NCBI GenBank assembly: GCA_037178625.1
Contig: CM074138.1
Coordinates: 620,001 to 684,000 of the forward strand
Direction: 5' to 3'
From: Skeletonema tropicum
Lineage: Eukaryota > Bacillariophyta > Thalassiosirophyceae > Thalassiosirales > Thalassiosiraceae
DNA: 64,000 bases
Both the position numbers and the translations under genes were made by a program. How positions within the stretch are numbered: position 1 is the stretch's first letter; each line of letters opens with the position of its first letter. The notes beneath the pieces were generated by a model. That model was given only the letters and a program-made list of their open reading frames with translations, was not told the DNA's origin and ran no database searches. Positions 39,111 to 48,434 of this stretch are shown in pieces.

Positions 39111-40238
39111 ATGGCATTACTCTCATCCTTACTCCCAAGAGCTGCAAATAAACCCTGGCTACTCCTGTCACTGTGCACAGCTACAAACGCATTCTCTACT
39201 GCAACAACCACCATGGCAAGCGTCGATAGAGGCATCACAATGGTGATAAGCCCCGCGAAAACACTTGATTTGCAACCCCTCCACGAGCGTGAGTTGGAGA
39301 TGATGGTCGATCACGAAACCATCGCGGCAATCTCTTCTGCCAAGCATACATCTCTTTGTGATCAAAAAAAGACGAGTGCAATTGTCAACATGATGAAGAG
39401 GAAGAGTGAGGCAGAGTTGAAATCGTTACTGAGTCTTTCTCCGTCTCTATCCAAAACGGCATATCAATACTGGCAGGATTTTTCAATGGACAAAAGTAGC
39501 AGACCAAAAGAAGATGACGCATTGTATGCAATTTTTACATTTAATGGTCCAGCATTTCAGGGAATCTCGGCTCATAGTTGCAACAAGTCAACTCTATCCT
39601 ACATGGCACAAAATTTGTTCGTCCTCGACGCAGTTTATGGTGTGCTGAGAGCACTTGACGTTATCCAAGCATATCGTCTGGAAATGGGTTGTAAGGGAAT
39701 AGTATCATCCAACAATAACAATGGCAAGAATAAGGAAACGTTGGCATCATACTGGAAAGAAGCTGTAACCAGTTATATTGGAAAAGAATTATTGACCAAA
39801 AGCAAAAGCAGCAAAGGCAAAGGAAAATCATCATCATCATCATCGCCAGCAATACTAGCCAATCTTGCAAGTGATGAGTATTCCTCTTCGATAGATGTGG
39901 CGTCTCTCCCACCCAATACAATTTACGTCAATGCCATTTTCCGCCATCAAGGACGTGTATTGGCAGTACACGCTAAGAAGGCTCGTGGACTAATGGCTAG
40001 GTATATATCGAGTAGTAATGCACAATCACTGGAGGACATGAGTAACTTTAATTTGGAGAATTATCAGTGTGTTGATACCGACGACGAAGGCAAGAAATGG
40101 GAAGTGACAGATGTGGTTGGTGATAATATCCAAGTGATCAAGATGATTTTCGATCGCAATGAGGCACCTCCCAAGGCTGCTGGCAAACGGACAGCCACAG
40201 CTTCAAAGAAGGGAGGTAAGAAAGCAAAGAAGAAATGA
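39111..40238 (+). CDS. yaaA: YaaA/UPF0246 family protein, probably plastid
   Basis: About 375 codons from the ATG at 39111, which opens a signal-peptide-like MALLSSLLPRAANKPWLLLS followed by TATNAFSTA, an ASAFAP-like site with Phe that suggests plastid import. The mature protein starts ITMVISPAKTLDLQP, the hallmark of YaaA (UPF0246, formerly DUF328). Further markers are LSPSLSKTAYQYWQ, LYAIFTFNGPAFQGI, YRLEMGCKG, and IYVNAIFRHQGRVLAVHAKK with ARGLMARYI. In Escherichia coli YaaA lowers free iron and limits DNA damage under peroxide; the fold binds DNA. Two Ser/Lys- and Asn-rich loops (near 39700-39730 and 39800-39845) are insertions absent from bacteria. The C-terminus KKGGKKAKKK is basic. It is divergent from the APE2-like gene and convergent with the DUF501 gene, with only 30 bp between stop codons. 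Confidence 0.88.
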   Translation: MALLSSLLPRAANKPWLLLSLCTATNAFSTATTTMASVDRGITMVISPAKTLDLQPLHERELEMMVDHETIAAISSAKHTSLCDQKKTSAIVNMMKRKSEAELKSLLSLSPSLSKTAYQYWQDFSMDKSSRPKEDDALYAIFTFNGPAFQGISAHSCNKSTLSYMAQNLFVLDAVYGVLRALDVIQAYRLEMGCKGIVSSNNNNGKNKETLASYWKEAVTSYIGKELLTKSKSSKGKGKSSSSSSPAILANLASDEYSSSIDVASLPPNTIYVNAIFRHQGRVLAVHAKKARGLMARYISSSNAQSLEDMSNFNLENYQCVDTDDEGKKWEVTDVVGDNIQVIKMIFDRNEAPPKAAGKRTATASKKGGKKAKKK

Positions 40239-40268
40239 TGATTACTACAATTTGTAATCGCGATGCTA

Positions 40269-41210
40269 TTATATTATCAAATCGGGAAATTCTTCAAGCA
40301 ACAACTCGTGTGTCCATTTTCCCACAATGTTAATCACTGCTGTTTCGTCCTCTCCCTGACTTCGGTAGTGTGCATAATGAGAATGTAAGCATTTCACTGA
40401 AGGAACAAATAATAGAGAGGAGTCATTGTTTTTCTTATCCTCATCATCTGATTCTCGCAACCTTCGGTGATCTGTTCCTGCCACTCCTGAATATTGAATC
40501 ATTTCACGCATACTATCCACCTTGCGTTGTTCTGCACTGTCCTCTTCCTCATGTTGATTGGTTGACAATAACCACTCTCTATCTGATTCAGATAATAGCT
40601 CCCACCGTTCCGATGCATACTCCTCGTGACACCGCCACCATTCTCTTGCTAGGGATGCATCATCTTCCAATTTGGACTGAAACTTTCTTACATATCCATT
40701 GCGTTCTATTTCGCTGATGGCACGCGACACGTGAGGACAGGTTAACCAATACATAGTGGGAAATGGCGTCCTGTTGAGCTTATTTTCCTCCTTGTTGACA
40801 ATTTGTACGAGTAACGGATACGATTGTATTGCGATTGGTCTACCAATCCCTTTGCTAGAAGTGTCTATAGCTGACTTTGTCTCTATTTCATCTGCGCTGC
40901 TGATGTCAACTTTACCACTCCTTGCGGAAATGGCGCAAATATTTGGAGGCACATATCCAAGCTGGTCCAATAGAGCTACCTCTTCCTCTGCGCTGACTTG
41001 TCGACTAGGTGACGGCAAAAAAGTTTGTCGTTTGCGCTTATTCTTCCATCGTCGACCAGAAGAATGCTCAGCCTCGGCGGCTTGTGTATTAGGTGAAGCG
41101 GCAAACGCTGGGCAGTGATGGTATGCATTCGTTCTACCACTCCCTGATATTATGGAATAGAAGAGCAGTAGCATGAAAGAGGAGCTACTGAAGATATGTT
41201 CAAACCGCAT
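40269..41210 (-). CDS. DUF501 family protein with signal-like N-terminus
   Basis: Minus strand, 313 codons, single exon. The first 30 residues are hydrophobic (SSSFMLLLFYSIISG), then TNAYHHCPAFAAS, which could be a plastid or secretory leader; AFAAS recalls the ASAFAP site. A basic, disordered linker follows. From about residue 130 the protein has the DUF501 pattern: GRPIAIQSYPLL, RTPFPTMYWLTCPHVSRAIS, EIERNGYVRKFQSKL, a segment with HEEYASERWELL, and near the C-terminus VKCLHSHYAHYRSQGED followed by the terminal helix. DUF501 is known mainly from actinobacterial and cyanobacterial-type genomes and its function is not established. Conserved Cys and His (CPH, CLHSHYAH) would suit a metal site, by inference. 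An Asp/Asn/Glu-rich insert lies between the two halves. Confidence 0.78.
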   Translation of the reverse strand: MRFEHIFSSSSFMLLLFYSIISGSGRTNAYHHCPAFAASPNTQAAEAEHSSGRRWKNKRKRQTFLPSPSRQVSAEEEVALLDQLGYVPPNICAISARSGKVDISSADEIETKSAIDTSSKGIGRPIAIQSYPLLVQIVNKEENKLNRTPFPTMYWLTCPHVSRAISEIERNGYVRKFQSKLEDDASLAREWWRCHEEYASERWELLSESDREWLLSTNQHEEEDSAEQRKVDSMREMIQYSGVAGTDHRRLRESDDEDKKNNDSSLLFVPSVKCLHSHYAHYRSQGEDETAVINIVGKWTHELLLEEFPDLII

Positions 41211-41520
41211 CGTTACGATAGCGGGTAATGGTCAATATTGGGCGATTATGGTCATCAACTACTACTTATTGGCTGATATTATGGCTCTCTCTAGAGAGCT
41301 ACCATATAGCCATTGATATTGTACCATTAACGCTATTTCAATACACTCATTTTTGCGGGAACCACCAGCCAAAATTCAAAACTCGAACTGAGTACTTATT
41401 TATTGTAGAAGTCGGTTCTACCAATGCCATAAGTTTCATGGATCGATCGATACGCACGATAAAGGCTTTGGACACCAAGAGTTCTTGCATTGCACTTGAG
41501 CATAAATCAATTATACCAAA
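41211..41520. promoter_or_regulatory. divergent intergenic region
   Basis: About 310 bp between the DUF501 gene (minus) and the coiled-coil gene (plus). It should contain both promoters. A short frame here has no recognisable features. Confidence 0.4.
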
Positions 41521-42768
41521 ATGAAGAATTACTTCACCAAAGAAAAATCATCAGTACTGAGCAGCGATGCGTTCGAGGACCTTCTCAATCATTGCCAGGT
41601 AATTTCCATTCCGAAAGATAATAATGACTCGCCGCCAACAACTGTAGACTCGGCAGAAAATAAGCCGAGAGATCCTATGAGTAGCAAGGAAATACGTGAT
41701 AAAGACTGCATAGTCATTCCAAACCTTGGTAGCCTAGGTGAACTGCCTGAATGTATTGACAAGAATCGGATATTCGTCGCCGTAGATAGAAAGAGCACAC
41801 TATACGAATCAAAGTCGATAGCAATCGATAAAGACTCTAATGTGCATCGTCACTATTATTACATTGAAAACGATGATTGCTTGAAATTCAAGTCGCTACA
41901 CTACACTATTGTCTTCTCGGGAGTGTTCGATGGACCTGATTATCAAGCTGCAGAGATAGATGTAAGTTTGAAGAGACTTTCATCAGAGCGAGAGCCAATT
42001 TCAGCGCTCAACATGGGGACGAAGACATTAAAGTCTCGAAATTCAATCAACTCTATTGGACTCATTACAATAGATCACGAGCTAGAAGACAACGTGATTG
42101 AAAGCGGATTGATCGAATTGACAATCACGGCTGAATCGGCATCGAGCTACAGCATTAGGATTTATTCTGAAACCCTTGCTTGGTGTGTAGAGCTGGAGGT
42201 GAAAAGATATGTCATCGAGTTGCGTGAGAAGGAACACGATCTTGAAAAGTGCAAGTCAATGCACCAAACACTTTTCCTTCTTGAGCAATTACTCGAGCGA
42301 AAGATCAAGGTAGTAGAAGATCTCAAGGAACATGATATTGTGAGTATTGAAAAGTGTAAGGAGAAGTTAGATCGGTTAGAAGATGAGCTTGATCAGAGTG
42401 ATGGAAATGATGATGAAGACACAGTACTTCTTCGAAAGATTGATGCACTCTCAATTAGGCACAGACACCTCCGTTCGCTTAAGCTAAAGAAAGAGGATGC
42501 GCGAAAAGATTTGGCCAGCAAGATGGGCGATGTGAAACTGGAGATTATGAGCAATTTAAAGGAAAAAGAGAGACTTGTCAATGAAACTGGAGAAGCCAGA
42601 ACTGTTTTGTCCTCTGCTTGTACAACGCTTGGGCATCACGTATGTATGTAGTCTGACCATATATGTGCATTAATAAATACTCATGCCATTGGCACCATAT
42701 TCACCCAGCAAAGAGAAGATGATAGTGGAAGGACACTGTACGGAAGCGACGGATTGCTTCATGGATAG
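41521..42768 (+). CDS. coiled-coil protein of unknown family
   Basis: The frame from 41521 stays open to a stop at 42651 (376 codons). A GTATGT at 42640 and an acceptor ATTCACCCAG ending at 42708 would instead join codon 373 in phase 0 to a 20-codon last exon ending at 42768 (392 residues); the intron would be 69 bp, usual for this window. I list the spliced form as more likely but unproven. Residues 1-90 are polar. Residues 95-235 look like beta-rich strands (HYTIVFSGVFDG, LIELTITAESASSYSIRIYS). From 240 to the end the protein is a long heptad-type coiled coil (KEHDLEKCKSMHQTLFLLEQ, LKLKKEDARKDLASK). No catalytic motif. Possibly a cytoskeletal or scaffold protein. Confidence 0.6.
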
Positions 42769-45133
42769 ATAGCTTGCTCCGAGGCTCTCAGTCCTTCTCG
42801 CTCAAGAAGAAGTTAGTCCTATGCATTCGTACACAAGCGTACTCTTACGTTGCGTATGAGTAGATGTTTTCTCATATGTATCTTGGGTTCCCTCCAGGCC
42901 AAAACCACTAATTAGTGGTCGTACGTAGATGGTATATAGAGGGCATTCTAACACCTCCCAAACCCTAACATTCAAGGAATACACCACCAAAGACCTCTAC
43001 AACAGAGTCCAAGCCCAAAAATCCGCAATGAAAACGCCCAAATAGAAGTAGAGATAGCTATATACACACCATAAAATCGCTATTTTAGTGACCACTAATT
43101 AGTGGTCGAGAATTATGTGTTGTTGTGTAATTGTTTATGCTTCCCCCAACAAACAGTGCACATGGGAACCTTCTTATGATATGTGGAGTAGGTTTTGACC
43201 TCTATGCGGCATGTGGCACGCCTATCCTTGATGTACTGTGTGCCAACCTTCTGCCGACATTTTGTAAAATCTGGCTTGAATTCAAGCACGGGCTTGACCG
43301 TCTAGCTCGCCTGTTGGGGCGAATAGGAGAGCAGGAAGCTTTCCTGCACTGCATATGATGTTGTTCTAACATTTACTTGGCTGATTGACGACGAAAATCA
43401 CGTTGGGGTGGAGAATTCTCAACTCTAGTATGCGATATCTTGACACGAGAAGGGCGCAAATTAGCGCAAATTCTGCTGAAATGAGGTGTAGGCGCAGGTT
43501 TAGCGGAGATAACAGCCAATCAAAGGATATCGTCGTGTACATTAATGTCTTTGTGGTCGCTGTGCAAGAGATCACCATCGGATTTGCATTACTTATTGGC
43601 CAAACATACATCATAGAGTGGTGATTTGGTGCTGATGGATGCCAATTTTTTTTTGGAAAAAATGCGCTACACCACAACCTGGCATCACCTGCAGCCGCCC
43701 TGTCATTAATTTGGACCATTCCACCAACAATATTCCTATAATTAATATCATATGATGCTGTCTTTGTTTTTATTCCATTTAAAGCGGTTGATTTGTCGAA
43801 TAATTATTGAATATTGCCATTATATTTGTGTCGATAAATCGTCATCATCGCATCCCCGTCGCTTCAATTCATGTGAGATGCTAACCAAAACGAACTCTCT
43901 TGGGTAGATGGGCCGCTTTCCATGTCCCCATCTGTAGATAGGTTGGCCGCTTTGGGTAGGGATCGTTGTTTTCGAGTAGAATACCGTCGTATGTCGACTG
44001 CAAATAACTTTGCATGGTGGTTGGGACATCATCCGGTTGCCGGTGAAGTTTGTGCATGATTGTTGTAGGATCCAGGCCATCTCGATGCTCTTCTTCGACC
44101 ACCTGGTTAGCCACTCATATTGTGACTGTTGTGGTATGCTTTCTGATGGGTAAAAGCATCTACTAAATGCAGATACGACGGCTCGTATGCTGGGCCTCTT
44201 TCGCCATGGTGATGGTGTGATGAAATGTGAGTTCTACGGGTGGCAACATTTTTGATATCAATTCCTACGTACCCCCAAGTTGAAGTTGCAAAACTTCCGA
44301 AAAAATCTCGTCGGCTGTTCGCCAAATTTGTCAGTAGGCTAGTGTTTGAACGTTAATAGGTTGGGCCCTCTCCAGGGAACACGTGAGATAATGGGTGTAC
44401 GCATTGTCAAGACATTGAAGAGGGTGCCACCTGAATTATAGAACGTTTGAGCGATTCTAAGTGTGTCGTAGGAGTACGTAAACTGACCACTAATTAGTGG
44501 TTTTTCCGCTAATTAGTGGTGCCTGGAGGGAACCCAATCTTCTTGAAAGAATCTTTGGCCTTCAATCTGCTTGCGGGTAGTGTGATTCTGCACGACGGTT
44601 CACGGCGACCGTTAGCGTCTCTGAGACTTTTTGAAAAAGTCTCACGATGTGACACATTAACTACCTTATGACGAACTTGTTGATTAAGTGTCTTTATATG
44701 TGTCGTAGTACTACAATATGACAAAAATGGAGAAAAATGACGAGAGACGTTAATGGTCAATGACGCGAGGGGAACCGTAGTGATTCGCACTCACTGTCGG
44801 ATTCGGCATATGACACATAGGTGGCGAAAATATTTTAAGCTTCTAATTTAAAAACGACAATAATTTATAAATTAGCACACAACATTATAGCTTTATATTC
44901 GATTGAAGAAGCTAAGTATGTAGAGAGAAGGCTCGAATATCTGTATCTTTTGCCGCCGAGACATCCTCCACGCCACCAGCCCGCCAGCCGAGAGAGGCAG
45001 TCCAAAAAACAAATCCAATTCCTTGTGAGACCATAATTCTGTGTAGTTCGACACCAGCACGTACAATACTCCTATCGCAAAGCTCCGCAGTTCCCGTGGC
45101 TCCCTCCCGTGAACTGGCCATCTCAGTTTCAAG
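42769..45133. other. 2.4-kb gap mostly filled by a TIR element
   Basis: No supported gene. 42884-44536 is the DNA element listed separately. The remaining 44540-45133 shows short frames on the minus strand without motifs and should hold the promoter of the ABC transporter. Confidence 0.5.
42884..44536. mobile_element. non-autonomous DNA transposon with TIRs
   Basis: TGGGTTCCCTCCAGGC at 42884-42899 is repeated inverted at 44521-44536, flanked on both sides by ATCT (42880-42883 and 44537-44540), which fits a 4-bp target duplication. Just inside each end is the 16-bp palindrome ACCACTAATTAGTGGT (42904-42919 and 44486-44501). A third copy is at 43091-43106, and a 15-bp imperfect copy is at 44506-44520. 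Total length is about 1.65 kb. Small minus-strand frames near 43366-43719 and 43881-44114 show no transposase motif, so it is either non-autonomous or an unknown family. The subterminal palindromes would suit repeated transposase-binding sites. Confidence 0.72.
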
Positions 45134-48100
45134 ATGATAAATTTATCTGCAACGAGTCAGGAGATATCCCTCTCCCAGTCCAACCTGATCAAGGATGATC
45201 CAGCGTATGACGAAGAGTCGCCTCAGGACAAGTGGTTCAACCCCTCTGAGGGCGTCGATCTCGACGACAAACCCGTTGACGAACTGCCGCCCCGTTTGCG
45301 CAAATTTCGCATATACAACTACATGGAGTTCAACCCCAAGGGCTTTGGGCGTGTTGTGAATCTCACCATGTATGCCTCGTATATCTTGGTTGCTGCCCTG
45401 GTTCAGGCTAAAAATGCTGTCATTGAACCTATCCCACATCTTGACATAGTAGGTACAGTCTTCTACGCGATTTGGCAGGTCCTGAACTTCTTGAACGGCT
45501 TCTACATTTTTTTCTCCTTGCGTCAAAATATTTCATGGGCTGGGCCATACAACACATTCTTGTATGTCCTCTTAGTGGGTGGAACCATCGCAATGTGTTA
45601 TTTTTCATTCAAGAATACTCCAATTACAATAGGTGCAATGCAGTTCGAGTATGGCTTGCTTATCGTGATGGCTGCGTAAGTCGCTACATTTATATACATT
45701 CATTAACATTTCTCAACTAATACCATACTCACAACTCACTTCAACTTCACCGCAGGGCAATCTTTGTTGACCAGAGGGTAATGAACCCGGCATACAAAAA
45801 GTTGTATTGCTATTACCACAGTGCTATTTCCAAGGAAGAGATAAAAGATGGCGTCCGTCCTATTGCCGGGATCAGCAACAGCGCTTTACTGAAGATTTGT
45901 GCCAATTCGGGCAAGGCTCTTAAGTTTCCTGATGAGGCAATCGAGACGATTCAGCAAAACCTTGGCGGCCAAAGAATCCGAGAAGGAGAGAAGGAAGCCC
46001 TTGATGATTGGACCAATACCATCTATAAGTTGACTCATGCTGTGTCACTTGCACCAATTTTCTGCGTACCCAAGTCGAAGATTTCAGCAAGTCAATGCCA
46101 ACAACTTACTCTCCAAATGATCCTTTACCTCCGGTAAGTAGTCGTGCATCCTTTCCCATCTACATTAGTTTTTTAATACTCACTTCTGCTGCTACTCTAC
46201 AGGGTTTACATGGAGACAGGAAAGATTCACAAAGATGAGGCGAAGCGCACTGCTCCGTTAACATTGATGGAGTGCCTTGGAATCATGGTGAAATTATCCT
46301 CCCAAGTACCATTTTCATTCTTCATTGGAGTTCTTCCTCGATCAATTACGGGCATGTTTATGTCTGCCTGGTTGCCAAGTGCTATTGGCGACTTCACAAC
46401 CGCTATCTACGAAAAGGACAGGGCACTAGGAATGAGATCGCTTTATGCGTTTTCTGGCTTGTTTGTTGCTGGGCCTCTTTTATCGGTGCTTGGAATCTAC
46501 GTTGAGGCACTTTTCACAAAAAAGATGGTTTCCAAATGTCGCCAAAAGATGCTTGTGAATAGCATGAGGGGAGGAACTAAGTTTGGTGAAAAGTTTCGAA
46601 CCGGAAAATTGATTGACTCGTTTTCGAGCCAACTTTTTCAATTCGAGCTCTACACCAACAGTTTCTTCATTACAGTTCTCCCTTCTTTGTTACAAACGAT
46701 TGCGGGGGTCGCAATTGCGGCTAGAAGTTATGCACCTGCTGTTTACCTCTTCATTAGTCTCATGCCAATCATTTTCTCTGTTGACTACTTCGAGGACAGG
46801 GCTAGTAGAGCAAGTGCGAAGAGGGCTAGAACGGATGCCATTTTCAGTGGGAAAGTCTCCAGTGCTGTGGAATGTCGCGATGCTATCAGGGCAGGGGATG
46901 CTAGCGATTTTATCCTAAAGGATATGAAGGAAATGTTAGATGCGACTGATAGAACCCATTTCAGTAATTTCTTTAGGTCTGGTGCGTCAGAGGGCTATAT
47001 TCAAGTCATGGCTGGAATTTATCAGATCCTCGTCATCCTTCCTCTTGGCCTCGGCGTATTTAATGGAACAATGGATGTGGGTCAATTCTTCACGGTCCAA
47101 ACAGCTTTGGTGAGTGAAATTATGCAGGAATGCCTCGAAATTTTTTTTCATTCGTCTCTCTCTCTAAACATGATATTCCTCCTTGCACACAGTCATCAGT
47201 AGTTGCACCAATCTATTTGTTCGCCACGTTTTCTAAGTTGACATCTCAAAACTCTGGCTCAATCAAAACTGTCTGGGAGCTTATGGACGACAGTCTTACC
47301 GAACAACCATCTTCCAAGTCATCAAGCACCATCTCTACGATCAAGAAACTTTCCAGCTCCTTATCCATCAAAGATATCAAGTTCCGTTATGGCCCAACGC
47401 TGCCTGATGTTATCAAGGGTGTAAATATCAGTCTCAGTCCTGGTACATACGCTGTAATCTGTGGCGAGTCTGGGTCTGGAAAGTCGACTGTGTTAAGCCT
47501 ACTCATGCGGTTTCAGACTCCTTATGAAGGTACTATCGAATGGGATGGAACGAATATTTTCGGCTCATCGTTGGAAAGCTTGTAAGTAGTGAAAGAGAGC
47601 AATGTGAAAGAATGATTGTACTTTGTGATGCAGCATCATTATTAAAGCTTTGTTCTCATCCTCACTCATTCTCTTTTCCAAACAACAGCCGCGAAAATGT
47701 CGGTGTAATGTTTCAAAAGACGATGATATACCAAGGAACTATTCGTGACAACATCCTATTCGGACAGCCTGAACAGCCAGGAGCTGTTGAAGACGCAGCG
47801 CGTGCTGCAGAAATTGCCGAGGTCATCGAGCGTCTCCCTGAGAAATATGACACCGTTATTGGGGGGGATGCTCTCGCTGGAATGAGTGGTGGCCAGCTCC
47901 AACGCGTGTGCATGGCTCGTGCTTTGTACAGGAAGCCGTCCGTCCTCTTGCTTGATGAAGGTAAGTTGTGCGATAATGCTATGAATGTTTAGATCAGTTC
48001 GCTTTATTTCATACGGCTTACACATACAACTTGCCCATCTTCTTCTTTTACCTTTTGACCATCAGCCACTTCTGCATTGGACGCTGAGACAGAACATTCC

Positions 48101-48310
48101 ATCATCGAAACACTTGTCAGACTCCGTGACACTGAAGGTCTTACTCTTGTGTCTGTGTCTCACCATCCCTCGACTGCTGTCAAAGCTGACAAGATCGTTG
48201 TATTGGAAAAAGGTGTTATTGCGGAAGAAGGAACGTATGACGAGCTTGTGTCACGCAAGGGAAGTATATTCAAGAGGATGGTCGAAGCTGGAGAGGAAGT
48301 CCTAGAGTGA
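45134..48310 (+). CDS. ABC transporter half-molecule (TMD-NBD), six exons
   Basis: Exons 45134-45675, 45756-46133, 46203-47109, 47193-47581, 47689-47960 and 48066-48310 join in frame to 910 residues; all introns are 69-107 bp and begin GTAAGT or GTGAGT. The first 80 residues are acidic and cytosolic. Exon 1 adds several hydrophobic helices (VVNLTMYASYILVAALVQA and later), and exon 3 holds the ABC membrane domain, with LPLGLGVFNGTMDVGQFFTV at its end. The nucleotide-binding domain carries GESGSGKST (Walker A, about 699), VGVMFQKTMIYQGTIRDNIL (Q-loop), MSGGQLQRV (signature, about 803), VLLLDEATSALD (Walker B, split by the last intron) and SVSHHP (switch His). It is a B-type exporter half, expected to dimerise. 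The extra N-terminal membrane block and a 60-residue soluble loop are unusual. The substrate is unknown. Confidence 0.88.
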
Positions 48311-48434
48311 TTTTTGTTCGTATGAAACTGTTTGTTATTATTTGTTCAAAATGAGAAGAAGTGGAGCCGTTTTAACGCTATTCCGTAGAAGGAGTGAATT
48401 GTCGGCTTCGGCGCGTGATGTGTGATGTTAATTC

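Noticed and set aside
39111..41210. Bacterial contamination explaining YaaA and DUF501
   Set aside because: Both lie between eukaryotic genes in continuous sequence, have leader peptides and low-complexity inserts typical of nuclear diatom genes.
43820..44325. Minus-strand frames inside the TIR element as a transposase
   Set aside because: They are 72-86 codons, carry no DDE or zinc-finger pattern that I can see, and overlap in different phases.
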